Part shown: piece after piece, positions 1 through 9,049 of the stretch | How positions within the stretch are numbered: position 1 is the first letter of the stretch | How the letters are laid out: each line of letters starts with the position of its first letter | Assembly (NCBI RefSeq): GCF_006716185.1 | Contig: NZ_VFOP01000001.1 | Coordinates: 3,224,001 to 3,288,000 of the forward strand | Reading direction: 5' to 3' | DNA length: 64,000 bases | Source of the DNA: Ornithinicoccus hortensis | GTDB taxonomy: Bacteria; Actinomycetota; Actinomycetes; Actinomycetales; Dermatophilaceae | The notes under the pieces: model-generated | Database searches by the model: none | Seen by the model: the letters and a program-made list of their open reading frames with translations, nothing else | What the model was told of the DNA's origin: nothing | Program-made: the position numbers and the translations under genes

Positions 1-2262
1 GTCGACGCCGTGGTTCATGGCGAGCAGCATCAGCAGCAGCCGGGCCCGCGGGCGCAGCGGCAGGAGGTCGACGTCGCTGCCGTAGCACAGCCGGAACGCC
101 CCCAGGCAGCTCACCCGGGCCTCCGGGGCTCGCGCCCCCGGGTCCTCGGCCCGGCGCGCGGCGCTGGGCTGGACCGCCGCGCGGCAGGCCACCAGGACCG
201 TCGCGACGTTGTCGACCGCCGCCTCGCGGGCCAGGCCGGAGACGAGCCGGTCCGGCGCGGGCACCGGGGCGCCCGCGGCGGCCGCGTCCACCGCCAGGAC
301 GAGCGCCCGCACCCACAGCTCCAGGGCCGGCGCGCCCAGCTCGGCCGCCGTCGCCGCCGCACGGTCCAGGTGGTCGCGCGCCTCGGCATACTCCTCCTGG
401 CGCGCGAGCGCGACCGCCGTCACCGCCCGGATCACCAGCTCGCCCCAGGCGTCCTGGTCCCGCTGGCAGGCGCCGATCGCGCTGCGGCACGCGGCGATCC
501 GCCAGGACTGGCCGGCGGTCTCCAGGACCAGGCAGGCCTGCAGCCCCTGCGCGACCCGGGCCAGCCACGGGTACCCCTCGACGTCGGCCGTCAGGCTCAG
601 GTCCTCCAGGGTGGCGCAGCAGGACCGCCGGTGACCGGCGGCCCCGACCTCCATCAGGGCGCCGAGCAGCCCCGCGGCGATCTTGGGCCAGGTGCCGTCG
701 GTGAGGTCGGGATAGGCCCGGTCCAGCTCCAGCCGCGCCCTGGCGACCCGCCCGGCGAGCAGGTGCCCGATGGTGGCGACCACACCCCATACCGGGTCGG
801 CGTCCCCGTCCGGCCCTGCCGCCGGCACCGGGGGCCCGACGCTGCGGGTCAGCGCCCGCACGGCACCGAGCGGCGAGCGGGACACGTCCGCGGTGGGGGC
901 CCGCCCGCCCAGCCAGGCGCCGGCCTGCAGCCGCTGCGCGGCGCAGTGCGCGGCCAGGTCGGGGTCGTCGGCGGCCGCCTCGACCAGGCGCAGCGCCACC
1001 AGCGCGGCCTCCATCGAGCCCTGCCGCAGCAGGCGGCGGATCCGGGCGACGGCCAGCCACGGATCGTTCTGCTCGGCCGAGTCCAGGGCTCCCGAGGACA
1101 GCGGGCCGACGTCCGGGTCGGCGACCCCGGCACGCTCCCGGACCAACCGGGCGGCGGCACCCCAGTCACCGGCCCGCTTGTAGGCCCGCAGCGCCTCGGT
1201 GTGGTGCCCGGCGCGTTCCAGCAGGGCGGCGGCGCGGGCGTGCAGCCCGGTGACCTCGGCGGGCGCCAGCTCGTCCTCGAGCACCACCTCCAGATGGTCG
1301 CGCAGCACCTGGTGGTAGCGGTAGGTGAGGCCCTCGTCGGGGGTGGTCGTGAACAGCTGCCCGGACTCCAGGCCACGCAACACGCTCCTGCTGCCGCCCC
1401 GGTCCAGGAGTGCGTCGCACAGGGCGGGGTCCAGGATCCCCAGCGGCGCGGTCCGGAGCAGGAACTCCCGGTGCTCGGGCGAGAGCCCGTCGAGCACCGT
1501 CCTGGCCAGGTAGGACCGGATCAGCCGGGACCGGCCGTTGAGCCGGACCACCTCGGCCTCGCGCTCCACGTGGGTGAGCCCGCGCACCGACAGGTGGAAC
1601 AGCTGCAGCGCGGCGGCGAGACCCCCGACCCGGCGGCACAGGAGGGCGGCCGCCTCGGGGGCCAACGGCTCGTCGTAGACGCTGCGGAACAGGTCCTCGA
1701 CCTCCCAGGACCGGAACCGGAGGTCGTCCCCGGAGAGCTCGACCAGGTCGCCCGAGGCCAGCATCCGGCTGGTGTTGAAGGAGGGCGGCCGCCGCGACCC
1801 GAGGAGCACCCGGACCGAGGCGGGGCGCAGCAGCAGAAAGCGTTCCAGCGCGTCCTCGGCCGCGGTGCCGGCCAGGGCGTGCACGTCGTCGACGATGAGC
1901 AGCGACCCGTCCCGGGCGGGGTCGTCACCCAGCGCCGCGAGCAGCGCGTCGACCCCCGCACCCGCCGGGAGGTCCTGCCCGTCCGGGCCCAGCAGCGCCC
2001 GGGCCAGGTAGCGGACCACCGCCGGCTCGTCGTGGTCCTCGACCCCCGCGGTGAACCAGGCCGCGCTCCCGACGGAGGCCGCCACCCGGCCCAGGAGCGT
2101 GGTCTTGCCGGCCCCCGGGGGCGCCACCACCAGGGCCGTTCCCGGGGAGTCCGGGGACAGCAGGGCGTCCTCGAGCCGGGCGCGGACCAGGCCCACCGGC
2201 TTCGGGCACCGCGTCTTGAACGGCACGGTCACCGGGACCGTCCGCACAGGCGCGGGGATCAT
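1..2262 (-). CDS. SARP-family transcriptional regulator with STAND-type ATPase domain (3' end cut by window edge)
   Basis: 754 codons are visible and no stop is reached before the window edge. The N-terminal half carries a P-loop (APPGAGKT, residues 47-54) and a Walker B-like LLIVDDVHAL, followed by a long Ala/Leu-rich helical region typical of TPR-like sensor domains in MalT/AfsR-type regulators. From about residue 715 a sequence beginning SCLGAFRLCYG and continuing LRPRARLLLMLLAMN matches the start of a Trans_reg_C winged helix, as in SARP/BTAD proteins with a C-terminal DNA-binding part. The ATG overlaps the stop of the upstream cell-wall hydrolase gene (ATGA), so the two are translationally coupled. 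It probably senses a nucleotide or ligand and activates promoters. The targets are unknown. Confidence 0.8.
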   Translation of the reverse strand, partial: MIPAPVRTVPVTVPFKTRCPKPVGLVRARLEDALLSPDSPGTALVVAPPGAGKTTLLGRVAASVGSAAWFTAGVEDHDEPAVVRYLARALLGPDGQDLPAGAGVDALLAALGDDPARDGSLLIVDDVHALAGTAAEDALERFLLLRPASVRVLLGSRRPPSFNTSRMLASGDLVELSGDDLRFRSWEVEDLFRSVYDEPLAPEAAALLCRRVGGLAAALQLFHLSVRGLTHVEREAEVVRLNGRSRLIRSYLARTVLDGLSPEHREFLLRTAPLGILDPALCDALLDRGGSRSVLRGLESGQLFTTTPDEGLTYRYHQVLRDHLEVVLEDELAPAEVTGLHARAAALLERAGHHTEALRAYKRAGDWGAAARLVRERAGVADPDVGPLSSGALDSAEQNDPWLAVARIRRLLRQGSMEAALVALRLVEAAADDPDLAAHCAAQRLQAGAWLGGRAPTADVSRSPLGAVRALTRSVGPPVPAAGPDGDADPVWGVVATIGHLLAGRVARARLELDRAYPDLTDGTWPKIAAGLLGALMEVGAAGHRRSCCATLEDLSLTADVEGYPWLARVAQGLQACLVLETAGQSWRIAACRSAIGACQRDQDAWGELVIRAVTAVALARQEEYAEARDHLDRAAATAAELGAPALELWVRALVLAVDAAAAGAPVPAPDRLVSGLAREAAVDNVATVLVACRAAVQPSAARRAEDPGARAPEARVSCLGAFRLCYGSDVDLLPLRPRARLLLMLLAMNHGVD

Positions 2263-4247
2263 GACGACCAGTCCGGGTCGCCGGCCGCGGCGGCCTGCTC
2301 GAATCCGTCGGTGAGTCCGTCGCCGTCGGAGTCGACGAGCAACGGGTTGCTGCCCCGGGCCACCTCCCAGGCGTCGGAGAGCCCGTCCCCGTCGGTGTCG
2401 GCCGAGGTGGGGTCGAGCCCGGTCCGGATCTCGTAGGTGTCCGACAGCCCGTCGCCGTCGGTGTCGACGAAGCCGTTGCGGATGTTCTCGGCGAACTCGC
2501 CCCGGCCCACGACGCCGGCGATCCCGGGCAGCGAGCCCGCGTCGGTGCCCTCGGCCACCTCCTGGGCGTCCCCGATCCCGTCGCCGTCGGTGTCCGCGGA
2601 CAGCGGGTCGGTCCGGGAGGCGATCGCCTCGTACCCGTCGCTCAGCCCGTCGCCGTCGGTGTCCGCGACCGTCGGGTCGGTCCCCGCCAGCGCCTCGAAG
2701 GCATCGGTGAGACCGTCGCCGTCGGTGTCGACCGACTGGTCCGGCGGCAACCCGGCGTCGATGAGGTCGTAGCCGGTGCCGACCGGCGCCTCCGGCTGCG
2801 GCGCCGGCGGCGGGGCCACCACCGGGGTGGTGGGCACCGGGACGGGGTCCTCGGTCATCCCCGGGATGACGCCGGCATACCGGAACCGGTCGCCGGCCTC
2901 CAGCACGGTCACCCCGGTGCCGGGGTTCGCCTCGACGGTGCGGCCGTCCCCGAGGCTGATCGCGACGTGCGCCCCCGGGGGCCGCGACCCCCCGGTCGGT
3001 TCGTAGGGGAAGTAGAACAGCAGGGCGCCCTTGGTGTGCAGGGCGTCCTCGACCGAGATCAGCGAGCCCTGCGACTTCAGCGAGAGGTACTGCTCCTGCG
3101 AGGAGCGCGGGATGTCCACGCCCACCTGCTCGGCCGCCCACTGGGCCAGCTCGGAGCAGTCGAAGGCGGTCGGGTCCGGCCCCACCGCGGTGGCCCCGAA
3201 GACGTACTCGTCGCCGAACTGGGCCAGGGCCGCGTCGACGAATCCGTCGGCCGCGCTCGTCGCGGAGCCCCAGGTCGGGGCCGCGTCCGCCGTGGCGCCT
3301 GCACCGTCGGCGGGGTGGTACGACACGCTCGTCACCGTCGGCGCCATCGTGGACGGAGGGGGTATGCCGTCAGCCGGGGCGGCGGGTGGCTGGACGTTGA
3401 GCGGTGGCTCGGTGAGTGGCGCCTCGGGCGGCGGCGGGTCGGGCAGCGGCACCCCGTCCCCGGCGTCCTGGACGAGCGGGTCGGTGCCGAAACTCACCTC
3501 CGCCGCGTCGGTGAGCCCGTCCGCGTCGGTGTCCCGCAGCGTGGGGTCGGTGCCCAACAGGTACTCCCGGGCATCGGACAGGCCGTCGCCGTCGGTGTCG
3601 ATCTTCGTCGGGTCGCTGCGCAGCACACCGACCTCGATCGCGTCCGACAGCCCGTCACCGTCGGTGTCCGCGACCGTCGGGTCCGACGCGGCCGCCTGCT
3701 CCAACGCGTCGGTGAGGCCGTCGCCGTCGGTATCGGTCTGCATACCGGCCGTCACGGCCGCCGTCACCGTCTGCTGCTGCGCCTGCTGCACCTGCTGGGA
3801 CGGCGCCTGCTGGACCGGTGGGACGGGCGGCTCCGGCGCCGGGCCGGTCGGTGCGGGGGCGTTGTAGCCGGACACCCCCGACCAGTCGCCCGGCACGCCG
3901 ACCACGGCCTCGACGTCGTCCAGGTAGGTCCGGTAGTCGTGGGCCGTCCCCTTGTTGAAGTCGTGCGTGGTCGTCCACGGCCGCATGTCGATCCCGCCCC
4001 GGGAGATGTCGAAGGCGGCGCGGGCGTTGACCCGCGGATCGGAGAGGTCGCCCCACTGGTTGGTCCGCACCGCGGGGTCGATGTTGACCTGCCACAGGCC
4101 CCGGGAGTCCTCGCCCTGGTCGTTGACCGCGCTGAGGTTTCCCCCCGACTCGGCAAGGGCGATGGCGGTCCAGGTGGTCGCCTGGCTCGGACTGAAGCCG
4201 GCCTCCAGCGCAACCTGGTAGATCTGTTCGATCGAATACGTCGCCAT
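2259..4247 (-). CDS. Leaderless lysozyme-like + NlpC/P60 cell-wall hydrolase with ten TSP3-type Ca-binding repeats
   Basis: 662 residues. Residues 1-130 resemble a transglycosylase/tail-lysozyme domain (ALAESGGN with Glu33, then GLWQVNI). A Gln/Pro linker leads to four DTDGDGLTD-type calcium-binding repeats (about 172-260). An NlpC/P60 peptidase domain follows (about 335-465) with Cys364 in FDCSEL and His427 in GAHVAIS. Six more repeats end the protein (507-662). This implies cleavage of both glycan and peptide bonds of peptidoglycan, with Ca-stabilised spacers. There is no signal peptide: the ATG is set by GGAG eight bases upstream and the N-terminus is hydrophilic. Export would therefore need lysis, a phage-tail-like particle or another route. 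It is coupled to the downstream SARP/ATPase gene. Confidence 0.85.
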   Translation of the reverse strand: MATYSIEQIYQVALEAGFSPSQATTWTAIALAESGGNLSAVNDQGEDSRGLWQVNIDPAVRTNQWGDLSDPRVNARAAFDISRGGIDMRPWTTTHDFNKGTAHDYRTYLDDVEAVVGVPGDWSGVSGYNAPAPTGPAPEPPVPPVQQAPSQQVQQAQQQTVTAAVTAGMQTDTDGDGLTDALEQAAASDPTVADTDGDGLSDAIEVGVLRSDPTKIDTDGDGLSDAREYLLGTDPTLRDTDADGLTDAAEVSFGTDPLVQDAGDGVPLPDPPPPEAPLTEPPLNVQPPAAPADGIPPPSTMAPTVTSVSYHPADGAGATADAAPTWGSATSAADGFVDAALAQFGDEYVFGATAVGPDPTAFDCSELAQWAAEQVGVDIPRSSQEQYLSLKSQGSLISVEDALHTKGALLFYFPYEPTGGSRPPGAHVAISLGDGRTVEANPGTGVTVLEAGDRFRYAGVIPGMTEDPVPVPTTPVVAPPPAPQPEAPVGTGYDLIDAGLPPDQSVDTDGDGLTDAFEALAGTDPTVADTDGDGLSDGYEAIASRTDPLSADTDGDGIGDAQEVAEGTDAGSLPGIAGVVGRGEFAENIRNGFVDTDGDGLSDTYEIRTGLDPTSADTDGDGLSDAWEVARGSNPLLVDSDGDGLTDGFEQAAAAGDPDWSS

Positions 4248-4472
4248 GGCATGCTCCTAGCGCAGCCCGTGGCCCTCGGTGCTTGCCTCCCATCGTAGTG
4301 CGACTCCGGCTCCACGGCTAGGGAAAATCTTGACCAACCTGTAATGAGCCAGGAACGGTGCGCCGAAACCCTCATGAGGCGACCGCGACCTCCGCCTCAC
4401 CCGGCCCTTGAATCACTCGCGTGTGAACAAGTGGGGCCTATGGCACCCAAAAGTTTCCACACGGGCGAACCC

Positions 4473-4500
4473 GTTGCGGACCTAAAACGATTTAGATAGC
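4473..4500 (+). promoter_or_regulatory. Candidate LacI-family operator upstream of the GDPD gene
   Basis: This 28-bp block is identical at 23 positions to 10092-10119, which precedes the ABC importer operon. The shared core is CGATTTAGATAGC preceded by ACCT and AA. It has a central CG, as LacI-family sites do. It lies 31 bp before the GDPD start. The rest of the 284-bp gap from 4248 holds a 10-bp palindrome, CCTCATGAGG at 4370-4379, and no gene. Confidence 0.6.
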
Positions 4501-4531
4501 CTGCTGAGGATCCCACGGAAACGGAGCCGGC

Positions 4532-5776
4532 ATGAGGCGCGCAACGACATACATCCGCACGAAGGTCGTCCGGGGGGCGGTGATCGGCAGCGCCACCGCG
4601 CTGGTGGCGGTGGCCGCGCCGCTGGGCGCGACGGCCAACGCGACGGCCGACCCGACCGACTGCGCGGCGCCGGAGATCGTGGCGCACCGCGGGTCCGGCG
4701 GCACCAGCCCGGAGAACACCGTGGCCAGCTTCCGGGACGCGCGGACCAGCCGGGCGACCGTCGTGGAGACCGACGTGCAGCTCAGCGCCGACGGGGTGCC
4801 GTTCCTGTTCCACGACGGGACCGGGAGCCGGACGACCGACGTGGCGGAGGTGTTCCCGGAGCGGGCGGGCGACCCGATCACCAGCTTCACCTGGGCCGAG
4901 CTGCGCCAGCTCGACGCCGGCAGCTACTTCTCCCCCCGCTATGAGGGCGAGCGCATTCCGCACCTGAACGAGGCGGCCCGTCCCTTCGCCGGGTCGGACG
5001 TCACCGTCAACATCGAGCTGAAGAGCCCCGAGAACTCCCCCGGCGTCGAGGCGGTGCTGGCCCAGGAGCTCGCGACCAACCGCACCTGGCAACGGCTCAT
5101 CGCGCAGGACCAGGTGGTGGTGAGTTCCTTCGACGAGGCCTCGCTGACCACCTTCCACGAGCTCGCGCCCGACATCCCGGTGCTGCAGGTCGGCACCATC
5201 CCGGAGGACGAGGAGACCCTGGAGCGGTGGGCCGGGTTCGCCGACGGTGTGGTCACCAACTACCGCACGCTCGACCCGGCCGACATCGAACGGGTCCGGG
5301 CGCACGGTCTGAGCTTCAGCGTCTACACGCTCAACTCCCCGGAGGCCGTGCAGGCCGCCGCGGACCTGTGCGTGGACCAGGTGATCAGCGACTTCCCCAC
5401 CCAGATGACCCGTCTGCTGCGCGGGCACGACCCGCTCCCGATGGCCAACGGCATCGAGGTGCTGGACGTGGTCGCCGACGTCCCCGGCGACGACCTGCAG
5501 CCGGAGACCGGCGAGCACGTCGTGCTCACCAACACCTCGGGGCGGGCCATCGACGTCGGCGGCTACCTGCTGCAGGACGCCGTGGTCAACCGGCTGACCG
5601 TGGGCGAGGGCTACGTCATCCCGCCCGGTGGCGAGCTGCGCGTCTACACCGGGCCCGGCACCAACACCGCCGACCGCTACTACAACGACCTCGGCCGCAA
5701 CGTGCTCAACAACGACGGGGACTCGGTGGCGGTGCTCACGCCGCAGCTCCGGTTGCTGGACCTCTATGCCTACTGA
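4532..5776 (+). CDS. Secreted glycerophosphodiester phosphodiesterase with C-terminal lamin-tail-like domain
   Basis: 414 residues. A twin-Arg-poor but Sec-like signal peptide (about 1-38) is followed by a GDPD TIM-barrel domain. It has the hallmark AHRG (His52), ENT (61-63), ETDVQL and FHD motifs, and IELK further on. The enzyme hydrolyses glycerophosphodiesters to glycerol-3-phosphate and an alcohol, here outside the membrane. Residues from about 310 resemble a lamin-tail (LTD) beta-sandwich (HVVLTNTSGRAIDVGGYLLQD). It is the first gene of a phosphate-handling run, 15 bp before a Pit permease. The start has GGAG upstream. The operator-like site it shares with the ABC importer suggests co-induction with it. 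Confidence 0.9.
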   Translation: MRRATTYIRTKVVRGAVIGSATALVAVAAPLGATANATADPTDCAAPEIVAHRGSGGTSPENTVASFRDARTSRATVVETDVQLSADGVPFLFHDGTGSRTTDVAEVFPERAGDPITSFTWAELRQLDAGSYFSPRYEGERIPHLNEAARPFAGSDVTVNIELKSPENSPGVEAVLAQELATNRTWQRLIAQDQVVVSSFDEASLTTFHELAPDIPVLQVGTIPEDEETLERWAGFADGVVTNYRTLDPADIERVRAHGLSFSVYTLNSPEAVQAAADLCVDQVISDFPTQMTRLLRGHDPLPMANGIEVLDVVADVPGDDLQPETGEHVVLTNTSGRAIDVGGYLLQDAVVNRLTVGEGYVIPPGGELRVYTGPGTNTADRYYNDLGRNVLNNDGDSVAVLTPQLRLLDLYAY

Positions 5777-5791
5777 CCACCGGGGGAACCG

Positions 5792-6769
5792 GTGAACTGG
5801 GCCCTGCTCGCGGCGGCCGTCGCCTTCGCCCTGGTCAACGGCGCCAACACCGGCGCGACGATGCTCGCCGCCACCATCACCCTGGACTCGATCGGCCACG
5901 TCCTCGGGCTGCTGCTGCTCGGGCTGGGCGTCGCCCTCGGACCGGTCCTGGTCGGCACCGGCGTGGCGGCCCGGTTCGCCGGGGAGATGGTCCCGTGGGA
6001 GGGCGAGGGATCCGAGACCGGCATGCTGGTGGCCGTGCTAGTCAGCCTGCTGGTGGTGCTCGGCCTGACCCGCCTGGGCATCCCGACCGGGCTCACCCTG
6101 GCCTTCGTCGGCGCGATCGCCGGCTACGGCGCCGCCTCGGGCACCGGCATCGCCTGGCACTCGGTCCTGATCGTGCTGGGCATGATGGCCCTCGCCCCGG
6201 TCCTGGGCGGCCTGCTCGCCGCGTTCGTGATCGCCGTCTTCGCCCGCCGGCTGCGCTCGCGCCACGTCAGCCGCAGCCTGGGCCGGGTGCACGCCCTGTC
6301 CTTCCCCGCCCTGGCCGTGGGCTACGGCGCCAGCGACGGGCAGAAGATGCTGGCGATCAGCGCGGTGGCCCTGGGCCTGACCGGGCAGGGTGCCTCCGGC
6401 TCGGTGGCGGCCCCAACCCTCCTCCTGGTCGCCCTGGGGGTGCTGTTCACCCTCGGCAGCGCGGCCGGCTACCGCAGCATGTCGCGCCGGCTCGGCCAGG
6501 GCGTGCTGCCCGTCCGCCCCGTGTATGCCGTCACCTCCGAGGTCGCCACGGCGGCGGCGCTGCTGGGGTCGGCCGGGGTCGGCACCCCGGTCGGGGTCGC
6601 GCAGACGCTGACCGGCTCGCTGATCGGCGCGGGCGCCAGCCAGGGCCTGGGCCGGGTCCGCTGGCCCCAGGTCTCCACCATCGTGGTCGCCTGGGTCGTC
6701 ACGCTGCCGCTCACCTTCGGGATCGCGGCGGCCGTGGCCGGAGGCCTCCGGGCCGGGGGTGCGCTGTGA
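5792..6769 (+). CDS. Pit-type inorganic phosphate permease
   Basis: 325 residues, almost entirely hydrophobic, with about ten membrane helices. The NGANTGATMLA segment at residues 16-26 is the Pit/PHO4 family signature in a slightly altered form (the family usually has NGANDxA). Pit carriers take up metal-phosphate complexes with protons. The GTG start lies after a GGGGG ribosome-binding stretch. The gene sits between the GDPD gene and a DUF47 gene, the usual Pit partner. It probably imports phosphate released by the extracytoplasmic phosphoesterases nearby. The family assignment is strong; the substrate is inferred. Confidence 0.85.
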   Translation: MNWALLAAAVAFALVNGANTGATMLAATITLDSIGHVLGLLLLGLGVALGPVLVGTGVAARFAGEMVPWEGEGSETGMLVAVLVSLLVVLGLTRLGIPTGLTLAFVGAIAGYGAASGTGIAWHSVLIVLGMMALAPVLGGLLAAFVIAVFARRLRSRHVSRSLGRVHALSFPALAVGYGASDGQKMLAISAVALGLTGQGASGSVAAPTLLLVALGVLFTLGSAAGYRSMSRRLGQGVLPVRPVYAVTSEVATAAALLGSAGVGTPVGVAQTLTGSLIGAGASQGLGRVRWPQVSTIVVAWVVTLPLTFGIAAAVAGGLRAGGAL

Positions 6770-7398
6770 AGCTGCTCTCCCGCATCTCCCGGGCGCTGAA
6801 CCGCCGTCCCGACGCCCCGCTGGTCACCCTGTTGCGGGAGCAGGTGGCCTCGGCCATCGACGGGGTGGAGGTGGCCCGGGCCGCGGTCGCGGGGTCCGCC
6901 CCGCTGGACGATGCCCGGTCCGAGATGGCCCGGGTGGAGCACGAGGGCGACCGGCGCCGCTCGGCGGCGGTCACCCGGCTCGCCTCGGCCTTCGCCAACC
7001 CGATCGACCGGGAGGACCTGTTCCGGCTGTCCCGCTCGATCGACGACATCCTGGACAACCTGCAGGACTACGTCCGCGAGCTGGCGCTCTTCGACATCTC
7101 CCCCGGTCCGGGGCAGGACGAGATGCTGGTCGCCATCGGGGAGGGCCTGTCCGACCTGGACACCGCGATCTCGGCGATCGCCCACGACCCGCTGCAGATC
7201 CGGACCCGGTCGCTGGCGGTGCGCAAGAACGAGGTGCGCCGGCTCTACCAGGAGTCCGTGGCCCGGACGCTGAGCGGCCCGATCGACGCCGCGGCGCTGA
7301 AGAACCGCGAGCTGCTGCGCCGCCTCGACGTGGTCGGGCTCCGGCTGGGCGAGGCGGCCGACGCGCTGGCCGACGGCGCGGTGAAACGCAGCCACTGA
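6766..7398 (+). CDS. DUF47 (PhoU-like) protein, partner of the Pit permease
   Basis: 210 residues, all-helical and charged, with repeated metal-site-like acidic clusters (EHEGDRRR, DDILDNLQDYVRE). This matches the DUF47/PhoU-like family that accompanies Pit transporters. The GTG start overlaps the permease stop as GTGA, so the pair is translationally coupled. The upstream region encodes the permease and offers no separate promoter. It most likely regulates phosphate flux through the permease by an unknown mechanism. Confidence 0.85.
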   Translation: MKLLSRISRALNRRPDAPLVTLLREQVASAIDGVEVARAAVAGSAPLDDARSEMARVEHEGDRRRSAAVTRLASAFANPIDREDLFRLSRSIDDILDNLQDYVRELALFDISPGPGQDEMLVAIGEGLSDLDTAISAIAHDPLQIRTRSLAVRKNEVRRLYQESVARTLSGPIDAAALKNRELLRRLDVVGLRLGEAADALADGAVKRSH

Positions 7399-7462
7399 CC
7401 CGATCCAGACCCAGACACGCCCACACACAGACCAGACAGCAGACGACGTTGGGAGCGACCGC

Positions 7463-9049
7463 ATGACGACAGGCCACGGGGCCGGGACCCCACCGGAGCA
7501 CCGCATGCACCCGGACCGGCCGGTGGTGCGCGCCGAGGTGCTGACCCAGGGCAACCTGGCGCCCTACCACGGGCTCTCGGCCGGGCCTCCGGAGCCGCAC
7601 ATCGTGCGCACCGACCTCACCGGCGGGACGCCGTCCGGGACGCCGCGCAGCCTGTGGCACGTGGCGCACCTGACCGACGTGCAGCTGATCGACGCCCAGT
7701 CCCCCTCCCGGTTGGAGGCGGTGCACGAGCTCGGCATACGGCCCGAGACGACCCTGATGCTGCCGATGCAGCGTCCCCAGGAGCTGCTCGCGGCCCACGC
7801 GACCGAGCTGCTCGTGCGGCGGCTCAACGAGCACCCGGGATCGGCCGTGACCGGCGCGCCGCTGCAGGCCGTGGTGACCACCGGCGACAACGTCGACAAC
7901 ATGCAGCAGAACGAGGTGCAGGCCTTCCTGCGGCTGTTCAGCGGCGGCACCGTCGACCTGGACTCCGGCGGGCCGGCCTACCAGGGCTACCAGGACGGCA
8001 GCGTCGACTGGGCCTGGGCACCGGAGGACCCGGACAACCGGTGGGGTCGGGCGCACGGCTTCCCCGTCGTGCCGGGCCTGCTGTCCCGTGCGCTGCAGCC
8101 GCTGGAGGCCAGCGGCCTGGAGATCCCCTGGCTCACCTGCTTCGGCAACCACGACGGCCTGATCCAGGGGCGGGTGCCGGCCACGCCCGAGCTGGTCGAC
8201 ATCACGCTCGGCCACCGCAAGGTCACCGCGGTGCGGGCCGAAGATGTCGCCGACTTCACCGGCGACCCGATGCCCGCCTTCCGGGAGCTGCGCCGCGAGG
8301 TGGACCCCGACCCACGGCGGCGCCCGGTGAGCCGGGCCGAGTACGTCGCGGCGCACTGGGACCGGGGCCTGCCCGACGGGCACGGCTTCACCGACCAGAA
8401 CCTGGCCGACGGCACCGCCTACTACGCCTACCAGGGCTTCGAGGGGATCCGGCTGCTGGTGCTCGACAGCACCAACCCGGCCGGCGTCTTCGAGGGCAGC
8501 CTGGACCGGGAGCAGTTCGCCTGGCTGGGCGAGCAGCTGCGGGCGGCCACCGCGGCGGACGAGCTGGTCGTCGTCGCCTCCCACCACCCGCGCAGTTCGA
8601 TGACCAACGACCTGCTGGCACCGGGGGCGGACCAGGAGACCGAGGCCCGGGTGCTCGGTGAGGAGGTCGGCGAGCTGCTGCTGGCCCACCCCCACGTCAT
8701 CGCCTGGTTCAGCGGGCACATCCACCGCAACCGGATCACCGCCCACACCGGGCCCGGGGGCGGCGGCTACTGGGAGATCAGCACCTCCTCGGTGATGGAC
8801 TGGCCGACGCAGGGCCGGCTGGTCGAGCTGCTCGACCACGGGGACGGGCTGCTCTCGCTCCGGCTGACCATCCTGGACCACGAGGGGCCGCTGCGCCCGT
8901 CCTCGGTGGAGACCGTCGAGGACCTGGCCGGGTGGCACCGGGCCCTGGCCGCCAACGACCCGCACGGGGTCGGCGGGTTCGAGGCTCACGGCAGCGCCGT
9001 GGACCGCAACGTCGAGCTGCTGCTGCGCGACCCGCGAGGGCGTGCCTAG
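7463..9049 (+). CDS. Calcineurin-type metallophosphoesterase (PPA1498-like)
   Basis: 528 residues. Dinuclear-metal phosphoesterase motifs appear in order: HLTDVQLID (replacing the usual DxH), TTGDNVDN, FGNHDG, ASHHP and SGHIHRN. The Gln-containing first motif and the length recall the actinobacterial PPA1498-type group (a family I name from memory). No signal peptide or membrane segment is visible, so it may be cytoplasmic or exported in a non-standard way. GGGAG precedes the ATG. It follows the phosphate genes on the same strand. It ends 4 bp inside the convergent LacI gene. The substrate is probably an organophosphate, but this is inference. Confidence 0.8.
   Translation: MTTGHGAGTPPEHRMHPDRPVVRAEVLTQGNLAPYHGLSAGPPEPHIVRTDLTGGTPSGTPRSLWHVAHLTDVQLIDAQSPSRLEAVHELGIRPETTLMLPMQRPQELLAAHATELLVRRLNEHPGSAVTGAPLQAVVTTGDNVDNMQQNEVQAFLRLFSGGTVDLDSGGPAYQGYQDGSVDWAWAPEDPDNRWGRAHGFPVVPGLLSRALQPLEASGLEIPWLTCFGNHDGLIQGRVPATPELVDITLGHRKVTAVRAEDVADFTGDPMPAFRELRREVDPDPRRRPVSRAEYVAAHWDRGLPDGHGFTDQNLADGTAYYAYQGFEGIRLLVLDSTNPAGVFEGSLDREQFAWLGEQLRAATAADELVVVASHHPRSSMTNDLLAPGADQETEARVLGEEVGELLLAHPHVIAWFSGHIHRNRITAHTGPGGGGYWEISTSSVMDWPTQGRLVELLDHGDGLLSLRLTILDHEGPLRPSSVETVEDLAGWHRALAANDPHGVGGFEAHGSAVDRNVELLLRDPRGRA

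Noticed and set aside
10-2436. 808-codon plus-strand frame opposite the SARP/ATPase gene
   Set aside because: Low-complexity Gln/Arg/Gly translation without motifs. The minus strand encodes P-loop and winged-helix motifs in a frame that runs off the window.
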